Assembly: GCF_022458985.1 (NCBI RefSeq)
Contig: NC_061770.1
Location: 6,109,506 to 6,173,505, forward strand
DNA: 64,000 nucleotides
Source: Mugil cephalus
Taxonomy: Eukaryota; Chordata; Actinopteri; Mugiliformes; Mugilidae
Direction: 5' to 3'
Positions within the stretch are counted from its first letter, which is position 1, and each line of letters opens with the position of its first letter. Positions 38,006 to 51,148 of this stretch are shown here, one piece after another. A model generated the notes under the pieces. The model was not told the origin of the DNA, did no database searches, and worked only from the letters and a program-made list of their open reading frames with translations. A program made the position numbers and the translations under genes.

Positions 38006-40880
38006 TATGTGTACACCCCACACACAGTAACACACAGAGACACTTGCGGTGGCTCAGAGTCGCTTATTTAGAGCACCACATATTACACAGCACACAGTGG
38101 TCCACTGTCACTCTCTTTGTCGCTGAGCAGGAGTTCAGATGTCAAGTTTGGGTGTTTGATGAGTTACACTTGGCTGTGCCAGTAGTAAAATGATAAATTC
38201 TGCGTCTGTGTCACAGTAGCGTGGCATTAGTTTTAGGATGTATATTTCATTGCATGGGTACTTTCTTATTGTGTTTTGTGACGGGTGGACACTGAGGGCT
38301 TTGCGTTGCCCAGAGGCAGAATTTATGATCACTATTGGACATTGAACCTTCTTATTACCATGTGGCTAAATGTAACCTTTGAATCACCTGCACTGCAGTG
38401 TGTGAGACGGTCCCTCAGCAATACTGAGCTAGAAAGAAAAAAAGCTGAATTTTACTTCTGTTTGTTTGTTGCTGACTCCTCCTGACAGATGCAAGATTGT
38501 TTTTACAGATAGATATTTTTTTTAACTACACACCGTCTTGCTTGTTTCGCCATGCTAAGTTTTTAACAAGCTCAAAGGTTGTATAACAGGAATGAGGGAG
38601 GGAGTAAGCTAACTCCTCTGAAGGCTAATTGACGACGACCAGGGGAAGCACCTTTCTCCTCTCAGCTAGCCTTGCCAGCTGTCTCGTTATTTGTTGATGC
38701 AGTGTACTTTTCTTGTTTCACACTCTGTTCACCCTTAATGGGAGCTTTTCTGCTTTTTTTGAGTCAGATCTCCAGGGTTTCCAAGTCCTGCTTCTTAACT
38801 CATTATTGCGAAGTGCTGGCTGGAGTGGTAAGCTGCTTTTAGTTTTACGGCTGGTTATAGAGACATTCGTTCAGAAGGGACTCAATGTGGAACGATACTT
38901 TCCATCATGAAGGGGCGTAATTGTACAGCTCAAGCCTTGATAAACTAGTGAGTTCTTCTGACGCTCCATGTTTTCTGCAGGTGGTCATTAGCAGCGCGCT
39001 GCAGCTGTGGCAGAAAATGTTGAACCAAAGACGATGATCAGTGCTCCTTTAATAGCAGCGCCTCCTTGCAGTTACACATCTGATGAGTAAAAGTGATTTT
39101 CATTGAGAGAAATGTCAAAGCTCATTGTGCTCATGTTTGATATGGAGAGTCTGATGTAGATATATAACTATTGGAATTAATTCTTCACACCTGGAAAGAT
39201 GGCATTATTGCTGGAGCAGCAGTGACATCTAAAAACACACAGAGAGAAAGAAGGCACTTTTTTCAGTTGTAGATTAATCATAGAATTAATTTAGCCGTGT
39301 TTTGACATGTATTATTTATGTAAATTACTCACTGCAGACCACACTGATGGAGGCAAACCATAAGAAATGTCATAACCAGCCAATCATCGCTCGTATATTT
39401 TGATCACTACAAGCACAGCTGTTCCTCTGACTGACTTCATGCTACCTGACTGAGGGGTTGGATCGGATCACACAAAGAGTTCAAGTCGAGAAATCCTAGT
39501 TGTGATTTGTGGCCATTATATTTCACAATAGTATTTTTTTAATTTCTTACTTTTTATTTTTTATATTTCTATATATATGCATTTATTTATGGTGCTTTTT
39601 ATGATGTTTGTTCATAAGCCTTAATTTATTTGGTTGCCATCAATGAGAAATAAATAATGAAAATGGAATCTAAAGAAGGTTTTATTTTTATTAGTTTCAT
39701 TTTGGCGAAACCAGCACAGCAGAGCTTCTGATGGGATGCCTCCATTATAATGCACACATCAACACCAGAAAACTACATGTGACTCATATTTAGTTTCTCC
39801 ACTGAAGTCATAAATCTTTATGGTCAGAAATATAAACTTTAAAATTTTAGTATAAAATCAGATTTACTTTTTACCAAATTATGATTCAAACAGGAGTAAA
39901 TAGGACTATTCACACACAGGGCTTAATACACATTTGGAGTGATGGTGTGTATTTATGGCAGAAGGATGGTGACTGAAAATAAACTGCACTGTTAATCAGT
40001 TTTGTGTTTTTTTAATAGTTTTTAGACAACAATAAAACTCATTGGCACATTAACCTTTTTAAGGTTCTGCAGAACTTAATGATATTAAACAAGGGGACGA
40101 ACTGAATGACCTCATTAGACTGTTGATAAGAAAAGTTAGAGCTGAAACTAAACGTTGAACCACAGAAATCCTAACATATTTATTTTGTGACATTTACAGA
40201 CCAAACAATTAGTAGAGAAAAAATAACTGTTAGGTCTGGCACAATATCTCCAGCATTACAAGTAGTACATATTTTATGACTGTGATTATTGAAGTTCTAC
40301 ATCCTCTGAGCAAACTTTGCACACAATGTTGACACACAGCTGCAAAAACCCCAAATCACACGTGATAGCGAACAGTCATTTAAATCCTACATGTAGGAGA
40401 AAAGGTAGGTTCACTGAGCTTCAGTGGTGGATGTGCTCTGAGGATAGTTTCTGAAATAAATAACAATGAACATCTTCTGTACATTGGTCTGTAAAAACAC
40501 ATCAGTTCTATATACCTGGAGCTGTAAACATTCTCTAGTGTTCCCACTCATATCTAGGAAGTGTCATTAATCAACCATGAGTAATGAACTATAAGGCAGA
40601 CACAAACATTAACGTAGCATGAGACACAGAGGGTTGAAGCCAGACAGCAGAGCAGCGTCTTGTTTTTATCTCAGATTACAAAGAGTCATTTTGGGATCGG
40701 CAGCTGCCAAATACTGGGAAGTAAGAGCAAGTCAAACATCTTTAACAAAGTGATCTTTCTGTGAGGAGGGGGAATAACTTCAAATAGCTAGCATGGCCAT
40801 CTTGGACCCAGATTATGTCAGATATAGTGTGTTTATTTTAAGGACAGCATCAATCTTGTAGAGGATGCCATATGCTCAGC
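38006..40880. other. region between the convergent GDAP1L1 and FITM2 genes
   Basis: No coding exon was recognised. The right part must hold the 3' UTR of FITM2. Poly(A)-signal words occur on both strands around 39645-39690: AATAAA on plus, and TTTATT (AATAAA on minus) in 'ggttttatttttattag'. This could be the end of FITM2, but it is not certain. Confidence 0.5.
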
Positions 40881-41490
40881 TTAGGCATGTTGTTTCTGTT
40901 CTTTTGGGTGTCGCTGAGGGGGGAGTCCTGGTGACAAAGGCTTAAGATACCAAACCCGATACGTCAGATACCACCCTAACAGGCCGCATATGGTGCCTAG
41001 CAACTTGTGAGATGGGTCATGGAAATAAACAGAGGTGCAGGCAAACATCCACACCCAAATGATCAGAATGAGATTCAAGGCCACATATAGCAGGTTTAGG
41101 ACCATCTTGGGCAGTGCCGACAGGCTGGCTGTCCTAATGGAGGCCATTGGAGCGGTTTCCTCCATGATGAAGAGAGCAGAGTAGGCCAGGATGAAGGAGT
41201 GCCCCGAGATGTCGTAGCCGTCCCAGTGGAAGCCGGCCCGCCTGCAGGTAACTTTGGACGTGAACTCATTGTTTGTGACACTCCTGGCGGTGTTTTCATA
41301 ACAAGCGCCGCTCACGTCCTCGATAAAGAAGAAGGTCTCCGTGCAGACATACCACACCGCCGTGGCCACTGCCAGAGACATCAGCCGCCGGCCGAGGAAG
41401 GTGATGCTCCTGCTGAAGGAGGAGTTGGAGAGGAGGAGGAAGGGTGTCAACAGCAGCAGTGTCCACCCCCAGGACACTTTGACAAAATAC
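40881..41490 (-). CDS. fitm2: FITM2 coding exon 2 (catalytic and membrane part)
   Basis: This exon of 610 nt encodes residues 58-260 and the stop. It begins with the G that completes Val58 after TCCTGCAG and continues YFVKVSWGWTLLLLTP, which matches FITM2. It contains several membrane helices and the two family histidines, in DISGHSF (His155) and VYFH (His215), at almost the same positions as human (155 and 214). These are the proposed active site for cleaving acyl-CoA in the ER lumen. The C-terminus (YLKPLSPGLPPQ, then a Lys/Gln tail) is also conserved. The plus-strand frame at 41199-41546 is a shadow. Confidence 0.95.
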
Positions 41491-42854
41491 CTGCAGGAGG
41501 AACAGAGCAGAGCACATTAAAACTCCACTTACATTATTTATCATGAACGGATTTGTGCCTTCATCCCCTCAATAACAATCAGATCTGCATCTGAGGGCGC
41601 TGCATTGCATCTGAAACAAATACTATAACCAGTATTTGTTTATTCATTCACAGTGGTGAAAAATCTCTTTGTTATCTCTGCTATTTCTTTCTTGATTAAT
41701 AGAGTATTTACTTGAAAACTGTCAGAAAACAATGGCTGTAAAATTACATCCAGAGTCCAGGGACTGAACTATGGATGTTTTGTTTGTTTAAATCTTTTGA
41801 AAACAGCGAAACGATGATTAAACAATCAATATATCTAATACATTTCTAATTAATCCCCATTTTGTAGGGATTCTCAGTTATCCAGGTGTATCTAAGACAA
41901 AGATTAAATGGACGCAACTGGAGCTGAACTGGATGACTGGTGAAGCATCCTCAATAAAACTCAAACAAGTCCAGTTACCTTGTTTTAACTTTGTTTTCAA
42001 TATTCAATATATCGATTGCTTTAATAACTGACTAATTACTGTCTGCTGTTGGTGAAGCTCAGTCTTAGCACATGGGTTTTCCCTAATCATTAAAATCAAT
42101 ACCTTACATGCAGCCAATGAGGTTCTTTCATAATAAGACAAATTCTGGTTCAACCTACACAAGTACAGTCTTGTTACTTTCTAGCCACACCTCATACTTT
42201 CCTGTGTGAATGCATGTTGTCTTTTCATATACAAAACAGAACCCGCTGATTTTGAAGCATGTCAAGTGTAGAGAATTTGCAAGAATATTTTATTCAGAAA
42301 TGTAAATACATGACTATATGACCTTTGCTGACCAAGGACCAGTGTGTTTACAACAAAGGTTTATGCTCTTAAAGACAGAAAAATATTAACCTGCAGTTTT
42401 GTTTCCAGGTAGTACTGATATGAAGTTAATAATACATTGAAGACTGATCCCATCTCTCACAAATATTTTATTAATTAGTGTCTTTATTAACTGGCATGAG
42501 TAAATTTAGAAATTATCCTTATCATTTAATTCATAGTGATTATATGGTCCTACGGTTCGGTTTATTTCTGTCTTGACTGAAAGTACAATGTTCAAGTGAA
42601 CACAGCTTGTGTGTGTGGACAGCTCACACACCAGACAGTTTACCTTTGACCCACTGTACATGGTTCAAGCGTTGCAACATAATTATAATATGAAACATTT
42701 AGGAACAGTTACTGACGGTACTTTCAGTCTTCTGTCAAACAGAAGGTCACCTTTCATTCAGCGACAGGTGCATCCACAAGCCTAAATGAATTAGACGTGT
42801 TAGGCTAATCTCAGCTAACTGATGAAACACCGGCTCACTTTTACATTCACTTAC
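41491..42854 (-). other. fitm2: FITM2 intron 1
   Basis: The only coding-region intron, GT-AG, 1.36 kb. Around 41870-41990 it holds a dispersed fish repeat ('ttctcagttatccaggtg', then 'actggatgactggtgaagca') related to the fragment near 27440 in GDAP1L1 intron 1. Confidence 0.65.
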
Positions 42855-43027
42855 ACGTTCAGGGCATTTCTGCTGCTGCTGAAATATGTCTGCGGGACGA
42901 GCTCCAGCTCCTTCAGAATCGACCCCACGACTGAAATTAGTAGGAATATCCAGGGGAAGTTATGTCGGACGGATGATATCCTCCAGAGTGCCACCAGGTT
43001 GTCCACAATGACATCCACCGCCGCCAT
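42855..43027 (-). CDS. fitm2: FITM2 coding exon 1: fat storage-inducing transmembrane protein 2
   Basis: FITM2 is an ER membrane protein needed for normal lipid-droplet budding and ER lipid balance. This exon of 173 nt starts at ATG 43027 with MAAVDVIVDNLVALWR, then a first membrane helix (FPWIFLLISVVGSILKEL) and the conserved PQTYFSSSRNALNV. It ends two bases into Val58 at AACGT|GTAAGT. The two exons give 260 residues (human 262). FITM2 rather than FITM1 is supported by the match and by its place between GDAP1L1 and R3HDML. It converges with GDAP1L1 and diverges from R3HDML. Confidence 0.94.
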
Positions 43028-43100
43028 GTTGACTCCACAGAATAAACACTAGCCCGGTGGGGGCGGAGTCACGTCACTGAGATCAACCAATGAGCATTTG
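43028..43100 (-). promoter_or_regulatory. fitm2: FITM2 proximal promoter
   Basis: Within 70 bases upstream of the FITM2 start codon lie a GC box (GGGGGCGG, 43059-43066), a CRE-like TCACGTCA (43069-43076) and a CCAAT box (43087-43091 on the plus strand). No TATA box is clear. The tight spacing suggests a compact TATA-less promoter with a short 5' UTR. Motif matches are by eye. Confidence 0.5.
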
Positions 43101-43181
43101 CGGTAGGTTTTCTTCTTCTCTTTGTTTTTAATTGCAGACTGTGAGACGGTTGACTCATGCGCTTACCGCCACCTGCTGTAG

Positions 43182-43243
43182 ATATATATATATATATACA
43201 TATACAAGATATGATCTGATATGATATGATATGATATGATATG
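43182..43243. repeat. (TA)n and (ATATG)n repeats
   Basis: A TA run (43182-43204) is followed by about six units of ATATG/GATAT (43208-43243), 150 bases upstream of FITM2. Confidence 0.85.
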
Positions 43244-46200
43244 TAGCATAGGTATTACATATGCATTGGCTGTACAGATGGTATTTGAAGTATTTTGTAT
43301 GTTAAATGACAAGCTATAAAAACATGGCTAAGCTACTCCATAGAGCTATACATCAAATCTACATTATGCTAAATAATAAGATTGCCAATATTTCTGTACA
43401 AAGTATTCATAATATCAGACATTTCACATCTTCATTTTCACAACTCAACAAGCCAATTACACATTATTTCCCAAGTAACAATAACATGAATCACTAGTTT
43501 TGGCAAAATTAGCACTTTACACCTTTTTTGAACATTCATGTAAAATTTGTACAGTACCTTTGCTATTTGAAACTAGTTTTTACATATTCTTTATGTATTT
43601 TGCATATTATCTATTGTCTCATACTTCTTATGTGTTTTGCACCAGACACCAAAACAAATCTGTCGTATGTGTGAGCATGCAGGGCAGGTGGAAATGTGAT
43701 TCTGTTGCAGATTTACTTACTAGTAAAAGATCGGAACACTTCACTCGTCTGAATAGTAAAATAAAGTAAACCCAGTTCAATCAATTCAGATTCAACACTG
43801 CCACATGAGTAAAACCTTTTAGTATTTTTGATTTAAGAGGTCTGAGCTACTCCACCACGCAAACAGACGCAGTGCTTTCTAGTGCTCCAGGTCATGTTTG
43901 TATAGACGGAGCCTTGTAGTGCCGCATGTGGATGTGAGTCTGTTGGTCAAGGTCTCAGGTTTTTGTGTCTCAATAAAAGAACATAAACGCAAACAATTCA
44001 ACTGGTAAAAAGCAAGGCTGAATCTCTGACCAAACCAAACTGAGCTGAACTGCATGTAATATAGGCTGTATGTTTTGGCATGTGGGAATTACACATGGAT
44101 TAACTGATTGTGCTACAAGAACACAGTGCTAAATCTGTGCTTTTCTGTTGATGTTCATGTGGAACGTTTTATAAATGTGTGACCTTGAAAAATTGTTCTT
44201 AATGTGTTTCCACATGTATACACTCAGCACTGAGCTGCTAGAAAGGAGATGCACTGTACACCATGTATAACCTTATTAAGGCTCTCCAGTCACATTTAAA
44301 TGCAGTCATTACAGTCAGGCCACAACAAGAAATGCTCTGTGTTCAAACTGAAAACTAGAACGCAGTAGGTAGAACGTAAAGAAAGCAACTCATTTCATTT
44401 TTAAATGTGCATATTACGTCTCTATGACAGGGGACGGTTCGATGTGTAAAATTCAAGGTGATCAACAGCAAAAATGTTGACAATGACAGTGCGGGTGCTG
44501 ATGATGTTATAGTTGATTCCAGCTCATGCAGAGTCAGCACATTTGTATGGGAGGAAAGATAAATCTCCCCTTCACAGCATCTGAATGCAGGACTAAGTTT
44601 GTCCTCGATGCACTCTGACTTGGCAAACCAAGCCTCTTTTAGAAATGCTCCAGACATGCCTGCTGTTTGGCTGATTGCTCAAGCATCAGTGCCAGACTAC
44701 GAACTGAGACAGGAGGAAAATTCATCAAAATGGTTTAAGACTACAGTTCAGGCATAAGAAAAAAAAAGATGTCAGATTTCTGTAGGTCTTTGTACAAGAT
44801 GAACCATTTCATACAAACACAGTGAAAATGATCACAGTTTGCCTCCACTGCTTCTAAGCAGCAGTCAACTGAGTGAGAACATGCCACATGCAAACACCGA
44901 ATGGATCGTGCTCATGTAAGAAAATCTCATGCAAATATAGATAAAAAACAAATACAAAACAACAGCAACAACAACAAAACAAACAAACAAACAAAACAGG
45001 ATGAAGCACTGAAAATCTCCTGCAGACTTGGTTGGTTGTTCAAACGTAGGCCTCCCCAGTCTCCTGAGGGAAATATGGAACTTGCAGTACAGGGTGGAAA
45101 ATGTCGCTTTGAATAATTAAAACAAACTCTGGAGGAGGTGCTGCTCATTGGCTGTCTGGTCATATGTACGACGGCTCAGCAGAAATTCAGTTTCTCACAG
45201 AAATATATCAGTGCTGCAACACTGCCAGAATACAAGAGGGGACACAGCAACTTCTCTAGAAGATTTCTTTTTAAAATTTAAATAATAATAATAATAATCA
45301 AAAGATAAACGGGATAAAATATAGCCAAAATTGCAAAACTTGTGCCAGGAAGTGAGAGACAGTGTTATTTAAATATCTGCTATAGGCTCTAAACACCAGG
45401 TCTCCTCGGCTGCAGTTGCTACTTTCTTCACCTCTGGCAAAATGATAGTTGTCTGAATTTATATGATTTTTTTAACAATGTAAAACTTGACTGAAATCAA
45501 CCAACAAGTTTACATGGATGCTAAATAAAATACATAGAACTGCTACCGACATCAAATCAAATACTTGTTTGAACAACTCATTACCTGCATGTTTCTGTCC
45601 ATCCAGGGAAATTCTGTCACCTGAGGTTTGTCTCCAGACACCAGATGTAAAACTCCAGCACTCATTTGTGTGAGCTCATTTGGCAAGAACTCAGATGTGA
45701 TCGACGTTGTATCTGTGCATAAAAGTCATTCACTGCAGCTTTAAAATTGCTTAACCCAGCGTTAACTGTCTTCCAGTGTCTGGACTTAATGCCCTTTAGT
45801 GTTTAATTTAACCAGAAGCTGTGTTTACAGATTTTTTAAGTAGCGGTATAAATTACTGGGGGTTGTAAGTGGTGCTGTGAAACTATTAGAGCTTTAAATT
45901 AGAACATTATCAAGAGTGTTACCCGGCGTTCAGACAGAGCTGACTCCTGAAAACCTCAGATATAGTTGGTACAAGTTTTTTTGTTTCCCCTCTGGTAAAT
46001 CACTGAGTTCATCTCCTCACCTTCCTGACACCACAAGATCACAGGGAGTTTTTATTTTTATTTTTATTTATTCGTTTTCTTTTCTTTTTTTATGTAAGCA
46101 CCCTGCAGCACTTCAAAGCAGACAGATGATGTCATGCTGCAGGGGGCGAGGGAGCGTCCATCTGGTCTGGTCCAGTCTGACCAGTCACTCTCTCACAGCT

Positions 46201-47619
46201 TTGACCTAATTCTGAGGTTTCACTGCTGGAATGAATATTGAGACAGATTTCTGCAGAAATATTTACTGTTACGTTATCGTCCCTTTCCCACATAAAAGCA
46301 CCACTGCAGCTTAGTCATGACCAAATGAAAGTTAAAAATACCAGTTTCTGTCCTGATGAATCCTGTATAGATCAATTACTCTTCCACCTCCCCTCTATAT
46401 CAGAGCAGCGGCTGAACATCATTTCTGACAACACAATCGCTCGAATGTAAGTTTTCTTTTTCGAACAAATTCTTGATAGTTAATAACCCTAAGTCACGTT
46501 GTCTGCACTCGCTCGGCCGTTTGTCAGCGCATCAGTTTGATAGATCTCTTTTCTGGTGCTGCTCAACATTTCTCCCCTCTTTGATGTAATACAAATATTA
46601 ACTGTGTGACAAAACTGACAAGTACGTGTCCATTTCTAAATTTAAACCCTGGATCCTGCAAATAGAAGGCTCCACTTTCAGCATGTCAAGTGATGCTCAT
46701 CTGTCCAGTAAGATGACACACTGGACCAAATTATTGAAGCTTCAACAAATAAATAGTCAAATAATAGTCACTATAATGAAAGAATATATATATCTCTATA
46801 TAATAAGCTATTCATTTTCATCGGCAGGTGCAGACGGGAGAGTGGAGCAGTGGTCAAGCTCAAAGGCACGACAATAAGATGTGACATTGACCTTCTGTGT
46901 GCCAAAGGTCCTCTCAGCCTCTTTGATGAAGCCGTCTGTGCATTTTACACACAGAGACACAAAGTCTGACAGCACTCTGCTGAGCCTGTGTGGAAGTATG
47001 CTCCCAGCCTTTGATGGGTCGACTTCACAGAGCTCACCTGACAAGACAGGTGAGAGGCTTCACAGCCAAACTGTGTGCAGTCACGTTGGTTCTACCTCAC
47101 ACTGAAGAAAAACAGTACGATTTACATGGATGTTATAAAAAAAAGGTCTTAACTTTACAGTGTGTCTAAGACATTTCTGGCACCATGTTTTCTGCTCAAG
47201 AAACCTTACATCATTTGGAATATGCAATTATAATTTGCCAGTTGATGCAGAACAACATTTCTGTAGTTTCTTGTTTATAAACTGTGAACTGGGACTCACT
47301 AGAGAGCTGAAGTTCATTTTGTGCACACAGAGCCTTACACACATTTCTCACAGTGAATGATGTATCCAGTCATGTTACTGCAGACGTTTTTGTGCGGGCA
47401 TCATGCCAGCCTACTCACCTGGATTATAACACTATCATCACTTACAGGTTTCGGCCTCGTTGCTCCCATCCATAACACTAACTTTAGGTGCACACTAAGC
47501 ACAATTAATATTTTGAAAGCTGGTTCTTCCCGTTGAAAGGGGGATTCAGACTGTGGGTTCTGTACAGCCTCATCAGACAGTTTGGATTTTTAATGATGCT
47601 ATATAAATAACATTAACGG

Positions 47620-47725
47620 TTGTAATGGTTAGCACTGCTGTCTCACAGTAAGGTGAGTACATGTGCATATGAGTGTGAATAGTTGTTTGTCTGTTTGTGT
47701 TAGCCCTGTGACAGTATGGTGACTC
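47620..47725 (+). mobile_element. tRNA-headed SINE-like fragment
   Basis: 'aatggttagcactgctgtctcacagtaagg' is a tRNA-like SINE head, followed by 'gtgtgaatagttgtttgtctg' and 'ttagccctgtgacag', which belong to the same fish repeat family as 27605-27849, here on the plus strand. Confidence 0.5.
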
Positions 47726-48766
47726 CAGAGCCCAAAACCAAAAGAGGAGATACAGTGTGCAGATGGATAGTTACAAAGCATACTTTGTTACTGCTGTTGT
47801 ATTATGTTGCATGTTACCCAAATCATTATAATGGCATCACTTGGCATTCCTTTGTGTCTGGGTCCTGATCCTGGTGGCTGCATAGCCTGCACCTTGTTCC
47901 TACAACAACATACTTTAATGTATTTTAAATCTGATATTGTGTTACTTCTACAAAAGAAAGGAGACATGATACTGACACTGTTAAAAGTTTCCATGGCCTT
48001 CAACATATTTTGTAATTGATGTTCTTTCCCGTGTTTGGTACTTTTTTTTTTTTTCTGAAGTAGAGAGAAAAGCAGAGACAGCCTGTGAGTTTAGGAAGAG
48101 GAAGCAAACAGGAGGGTTTTGAGTGTCAGAAAGTCTCTTGGCCCAGTTAAAACTCCCTGCCACACATGACAAACTGGCTTGTTCGCAGGCTCGTGCTGAA
48201 GCGAGGGTCTCCTCTGCTGCTTGTCTGAAACTTTTCTCTCTGTGAAAGGATCCACTGATGAAGGTACGGGGCTTCAAACTTCTCCCATTAGGTAGTTTAC
48301 AGAGAATATTAGCACGGTATTGCTAATTGTCTGATAGGTGTCTCCTGATATAAATGACTTTTAGGGTGACTTTCAGGATCACTGGACTATCTGCTTTGTG
48401 CTGATCAATAATTTTAAAAGTTCCATGCAAGAGGATTAAAAGAGACTTTATCCATATAATAAGCTACTTTCATGCTGCTACTTTGGGATCTACAATAAAT
48501 TCAGAGTTATTGATTATTTCAGCTTTTTGTTTTTCCACTCGCTCAGTTAATCATAGTGAGTTTAATCCATTGAATTGTTAATTAAAAACTTGTTTTGATT
48601 TTAATATACCCATTTTTTCTTAATTCTAACTTACATTATGAGCTTATGTGAATATAAGAGAACATTGCTCAGACACTTCTTTATGTGGTGAAATCCTTGC
48701 CTTAATTTTTCCTTTATAACTCTGATCATAGTTTGAACCTCTCTCCTCCTCCTCCACAGGGCTCAG

Positions 48767-49051
48767 ATGGCTCCTGCTGCTACTGCTGCTGCTGCTGTCC
48801 AGCTCCTGTTGGCTGCCGCCCTGTGGGTGCTGCCTCACATTGGAGCTGTCCCACTGCTGAGCTTCACAGAGCTCCTCAACACAACCACAGCTACAGCTCA
48901 GTCTGACTTCAGGATGTTCACTGGAGCTGTGGCTTTGCCTCGAAGCAGACGTAAGCGAGCCATTTCATCCAGAGAGATGAACGCCCTGCTGGATTACCAC
49001 AACCGAGTCCGCTCCCAGGTCTTCCCCCCTGCTGCTAATATGGAGTACATG
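48767..49051 (+). CDS. r3hdml: R3HDML coding exon 1: secreted CAP-domain protein (peptidase inhibitor R3HDML)
   Basis: R3HDML is a secreted member of the CAP (CRISP/antigen 5/PR-1) superfamily close to PI15; its biochemical role is poorly known. This exon encodes residues 1-95. An Ala/Leu-rich signal peptide covers about 1-27. A furin-type RRKR site (61-64) ends the propeptide, and ISSREMNALLDYHNRVRSQV then opens the CAP domain. The exon ends ATG|GTAAGA in phase 0. Five exons (285, 119, 103, 116, 124 nt) join in frame to 248 residues (human 253). R3HDML, not PI15, is chosen from the neighbours FITM2 and HNF4A. A strong acceptor (CTCCTCCTCCACAG, ending 48760) just before the ATG implies an upstream non-coding exon. 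Confidence 0.9.
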
Positions 49052-49873
49052 GTAAGACACTGACACTGGGGGGAGCAGAAACCAGGCCCTCATTGTACTC
49101 TATGATTGATCCTTTTTAACTTGAATTTATTTTCAAGAAACAAAGTAAATGCACAAAAAAATACAGCAACAAGAATAAGGAACAAGGTGATGTGAGGTGA
49201 AACCACAGAAAAAGAAATGGAAAAAAGAGAGAAAGTGACAAAATAAACACTTTTAGCTTCATGTCCGTTGCAATGTTTATGTTGAAACAGGTGGTGACTT
49301 AGCTGTATAATCATTTTGGAGGATAGTCTGTGGTGCTGTGGTGAATTAAGTACATTTTAGGTGTTTCAGTTGCTTGACCTAGCCCACTGACTAAAATGTT
49401 GTCAAAATACAGAAATATGTGTTGGTAGTACAGCACAGTACAATTCATTAGTACTACAAACCACATGCAGTTGAATCAACAGCTCTGTCTGGCATTTTTA
49501 ATTAACTAATAACTGAATACCACAAACTTCATGAAACTAAAATTTAGTCCTGGACTGTTGAATTATAAAATCTTAGTTTTTATAGGTAAATAGATGAGTT
49601 AATTTGTCCCACAGTCCTGAACACAAGAAGGTCCCAGTCAGCGTCCATAAAACAAGATTTCAATGAATGTTTAATAAATCATTTAAGGATGCCTGCACAC
49701 AACATTTAGTCGTAAATATTCAGCTGTATGTTGAAAATGATATGTCACTGTGTTTAAAGAAGTAAACTTTTATACAAAGTGTAGTTTTATAGTATTTGTT
49801 ATTGTTTGTTTTGCTTTTTACTGAATAGCAGGAAAAAATGATCCTCTCTCCTTTTTCTGCTCCTTCTGTGCAG
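49052..49873 (+). other. r3hdml: R3HDML intron 1
   Basis: GT-AG, 822 bases, AT-rich, nothing recognised. The minus-strand open frames (49090-49314, 49720-50064) are not supported. Confidence 0.75.
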
Positions 49874-49992
49874 CTGTGGGACGATGGGCTCGCTAAGTCC
49901 GCTGACTCATGGGCCTCACGATGCGTTTGGGAACACGGTCCGACGCAAGCCATGAAATATGTGGGCCAAAACCTGTCAGTCACTTCAGGAAG
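49874..49992 (+). CDS. r3hdml: R3HDML coding exon 2 (CAP domain)
   Basis: This exon of 119 nt encodes residues 96-134 plus two bases. It starts CTGTGGGACGAT after TGTGCAG and ends GGAAG|GTCTGT. LWDDGLAKSADSWASRCVWE then HGPTQAMKYVGQNLSV carries the first conserved CAP histidine (His116) and the family GQNLS motif. Confidence 0.94.
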
Positions 49993-50132
49993 GTCTGTTT
50001 TCTGAATCAGCTCACACTGCCAACCGGCTAAAATGATGGAATTTGTGTGATTTAACACGCACACATCTGTTTTGTGCTGCGTGTACTTTACCGTATGTGA
50101 ACGTCTAATTTATTGCGTGCTGAATGTGACAG

Positions 50133-50235
50133 GTACCAGTCCATCACAGACCTGGTCCGGTCCTGGTATGAAGAGAGGCATCGCTTCTCCTACCCGAACA
50201 GATGCAGTGGATCTGTGTGCTCTCACTACACTCAG
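50133..50235 (+). CDS. r3hdml: R3HDML coding exon 3 (CAP domain)
   Basis: This exon of 103 nt, after a 140-base intron, encodes residues 135-169. It contains VRSWYEERHRFSYPNRCSG and the CRISP signature start CSHYTQ with His166. The segment between FSYP and CSHYTQ is shorter than in human R3HDML, which explains part of the length difference. It ends in phase 0 at CACTCAG|GTAGAG. Confidence 0.93.
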
Positions 50236-51148
50236 GTAGAGGACGCATAAATTACAAATTAAACATTCCTTCATGAGGACGATAAGGAGGGCATGTCTCC
50301 AATCCAAAGGATATAAACACTTTGTATCATGAATAGTTTTATGTATCAATATTAACTGCACACAAAGTGCAGAAAACAATATTTTTGTCAGCTTTGTACA
50401 TTAGGACACAGTTTTTCACAGGACTTGGAGAGATCCTCTGTGGATTCAATCTGTCTCAGTTTCTTCTGTTACTTCATGTAACCCTAGACTGACTCCATGA
50501 TGTTGAGATCAGGGCTTTGTTGGAGCTCTACTACATGGTGCAGGCCTCCTCGTGCTTCTTCATTAAAGACGGGTCCTTATGACTCTGGCTTTATGTCTGG
50601 GGTTGTTACGCAGCAGAATGAATCTGATCAGATACCGTCTTGATGGTATTGCATGAAGAGATAATAACCTAATCAACAAGTACCTGCATTTTTTGCATGT
50701 AAAGGGGCACATTTGCTGCAATGGACTGAAGACAAAAGATGCCCAGTGTCTTTGTTTTCTCTCAAAATAAGTTATCTGTCCTTAAGAAGGACACCTTTTC
50801 ATTTTTTTATTGTAATTTTATGTATGGATTGTACAGAATGATGAGAAGAGAAGTGAGTGGACTGGATGAGAAAACTTTTTCGTCTTCATTGTTACATTTT
50901 TTTAACTTCTTCTATTGTAAAATTTAATGCTTAAAAATTCAAACGAATGCACCACAAACATGGCTTTGGGACATAACGATGGCAGTAAACATGTCTCTAT
51001 ATGAGGGTTTGTTTTCCTCATCAAATTCCACAAGCTACCATGGCCACAGCATTATTCATGAGGTTAAACAAATATAAATTCTCAGGATAATCAAAGCCCG
51101 ATGACCTGCTGCCTGAGCTATTAAAATAAATGTGTGTGTTTCTTTCAG
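50236..51148 (+). other. r3hdml: R3HDML intron 3
   Basis: GT-AG, 913 bases. No gene or clear repeat. The 62-codon frame at 50739 is not supported. Confidence 0.7.

Larger units (their letters stand above)
43101..48760. other. intergenic region between FITM2 and R3HDML
   Basis: It is 5.6 kb of AT-rich DNA. I see a SINE-like fragment at 47620-47725 and small AAT repeats at 45281-45299. Open frames such as 44355-44657, 45916-46209 and 46808-47105 lack domains and splice context. The right end probably holds a non-coding first exon and promoter of R3HDML. Confidence 0.6.

Noticed and set aside
41199-41546. 115-codon plus-strand frame opposite FITM2 exon 2
   Set aside because: FITM2 on the other strand matches the family along its whole length with both active-site histidines.
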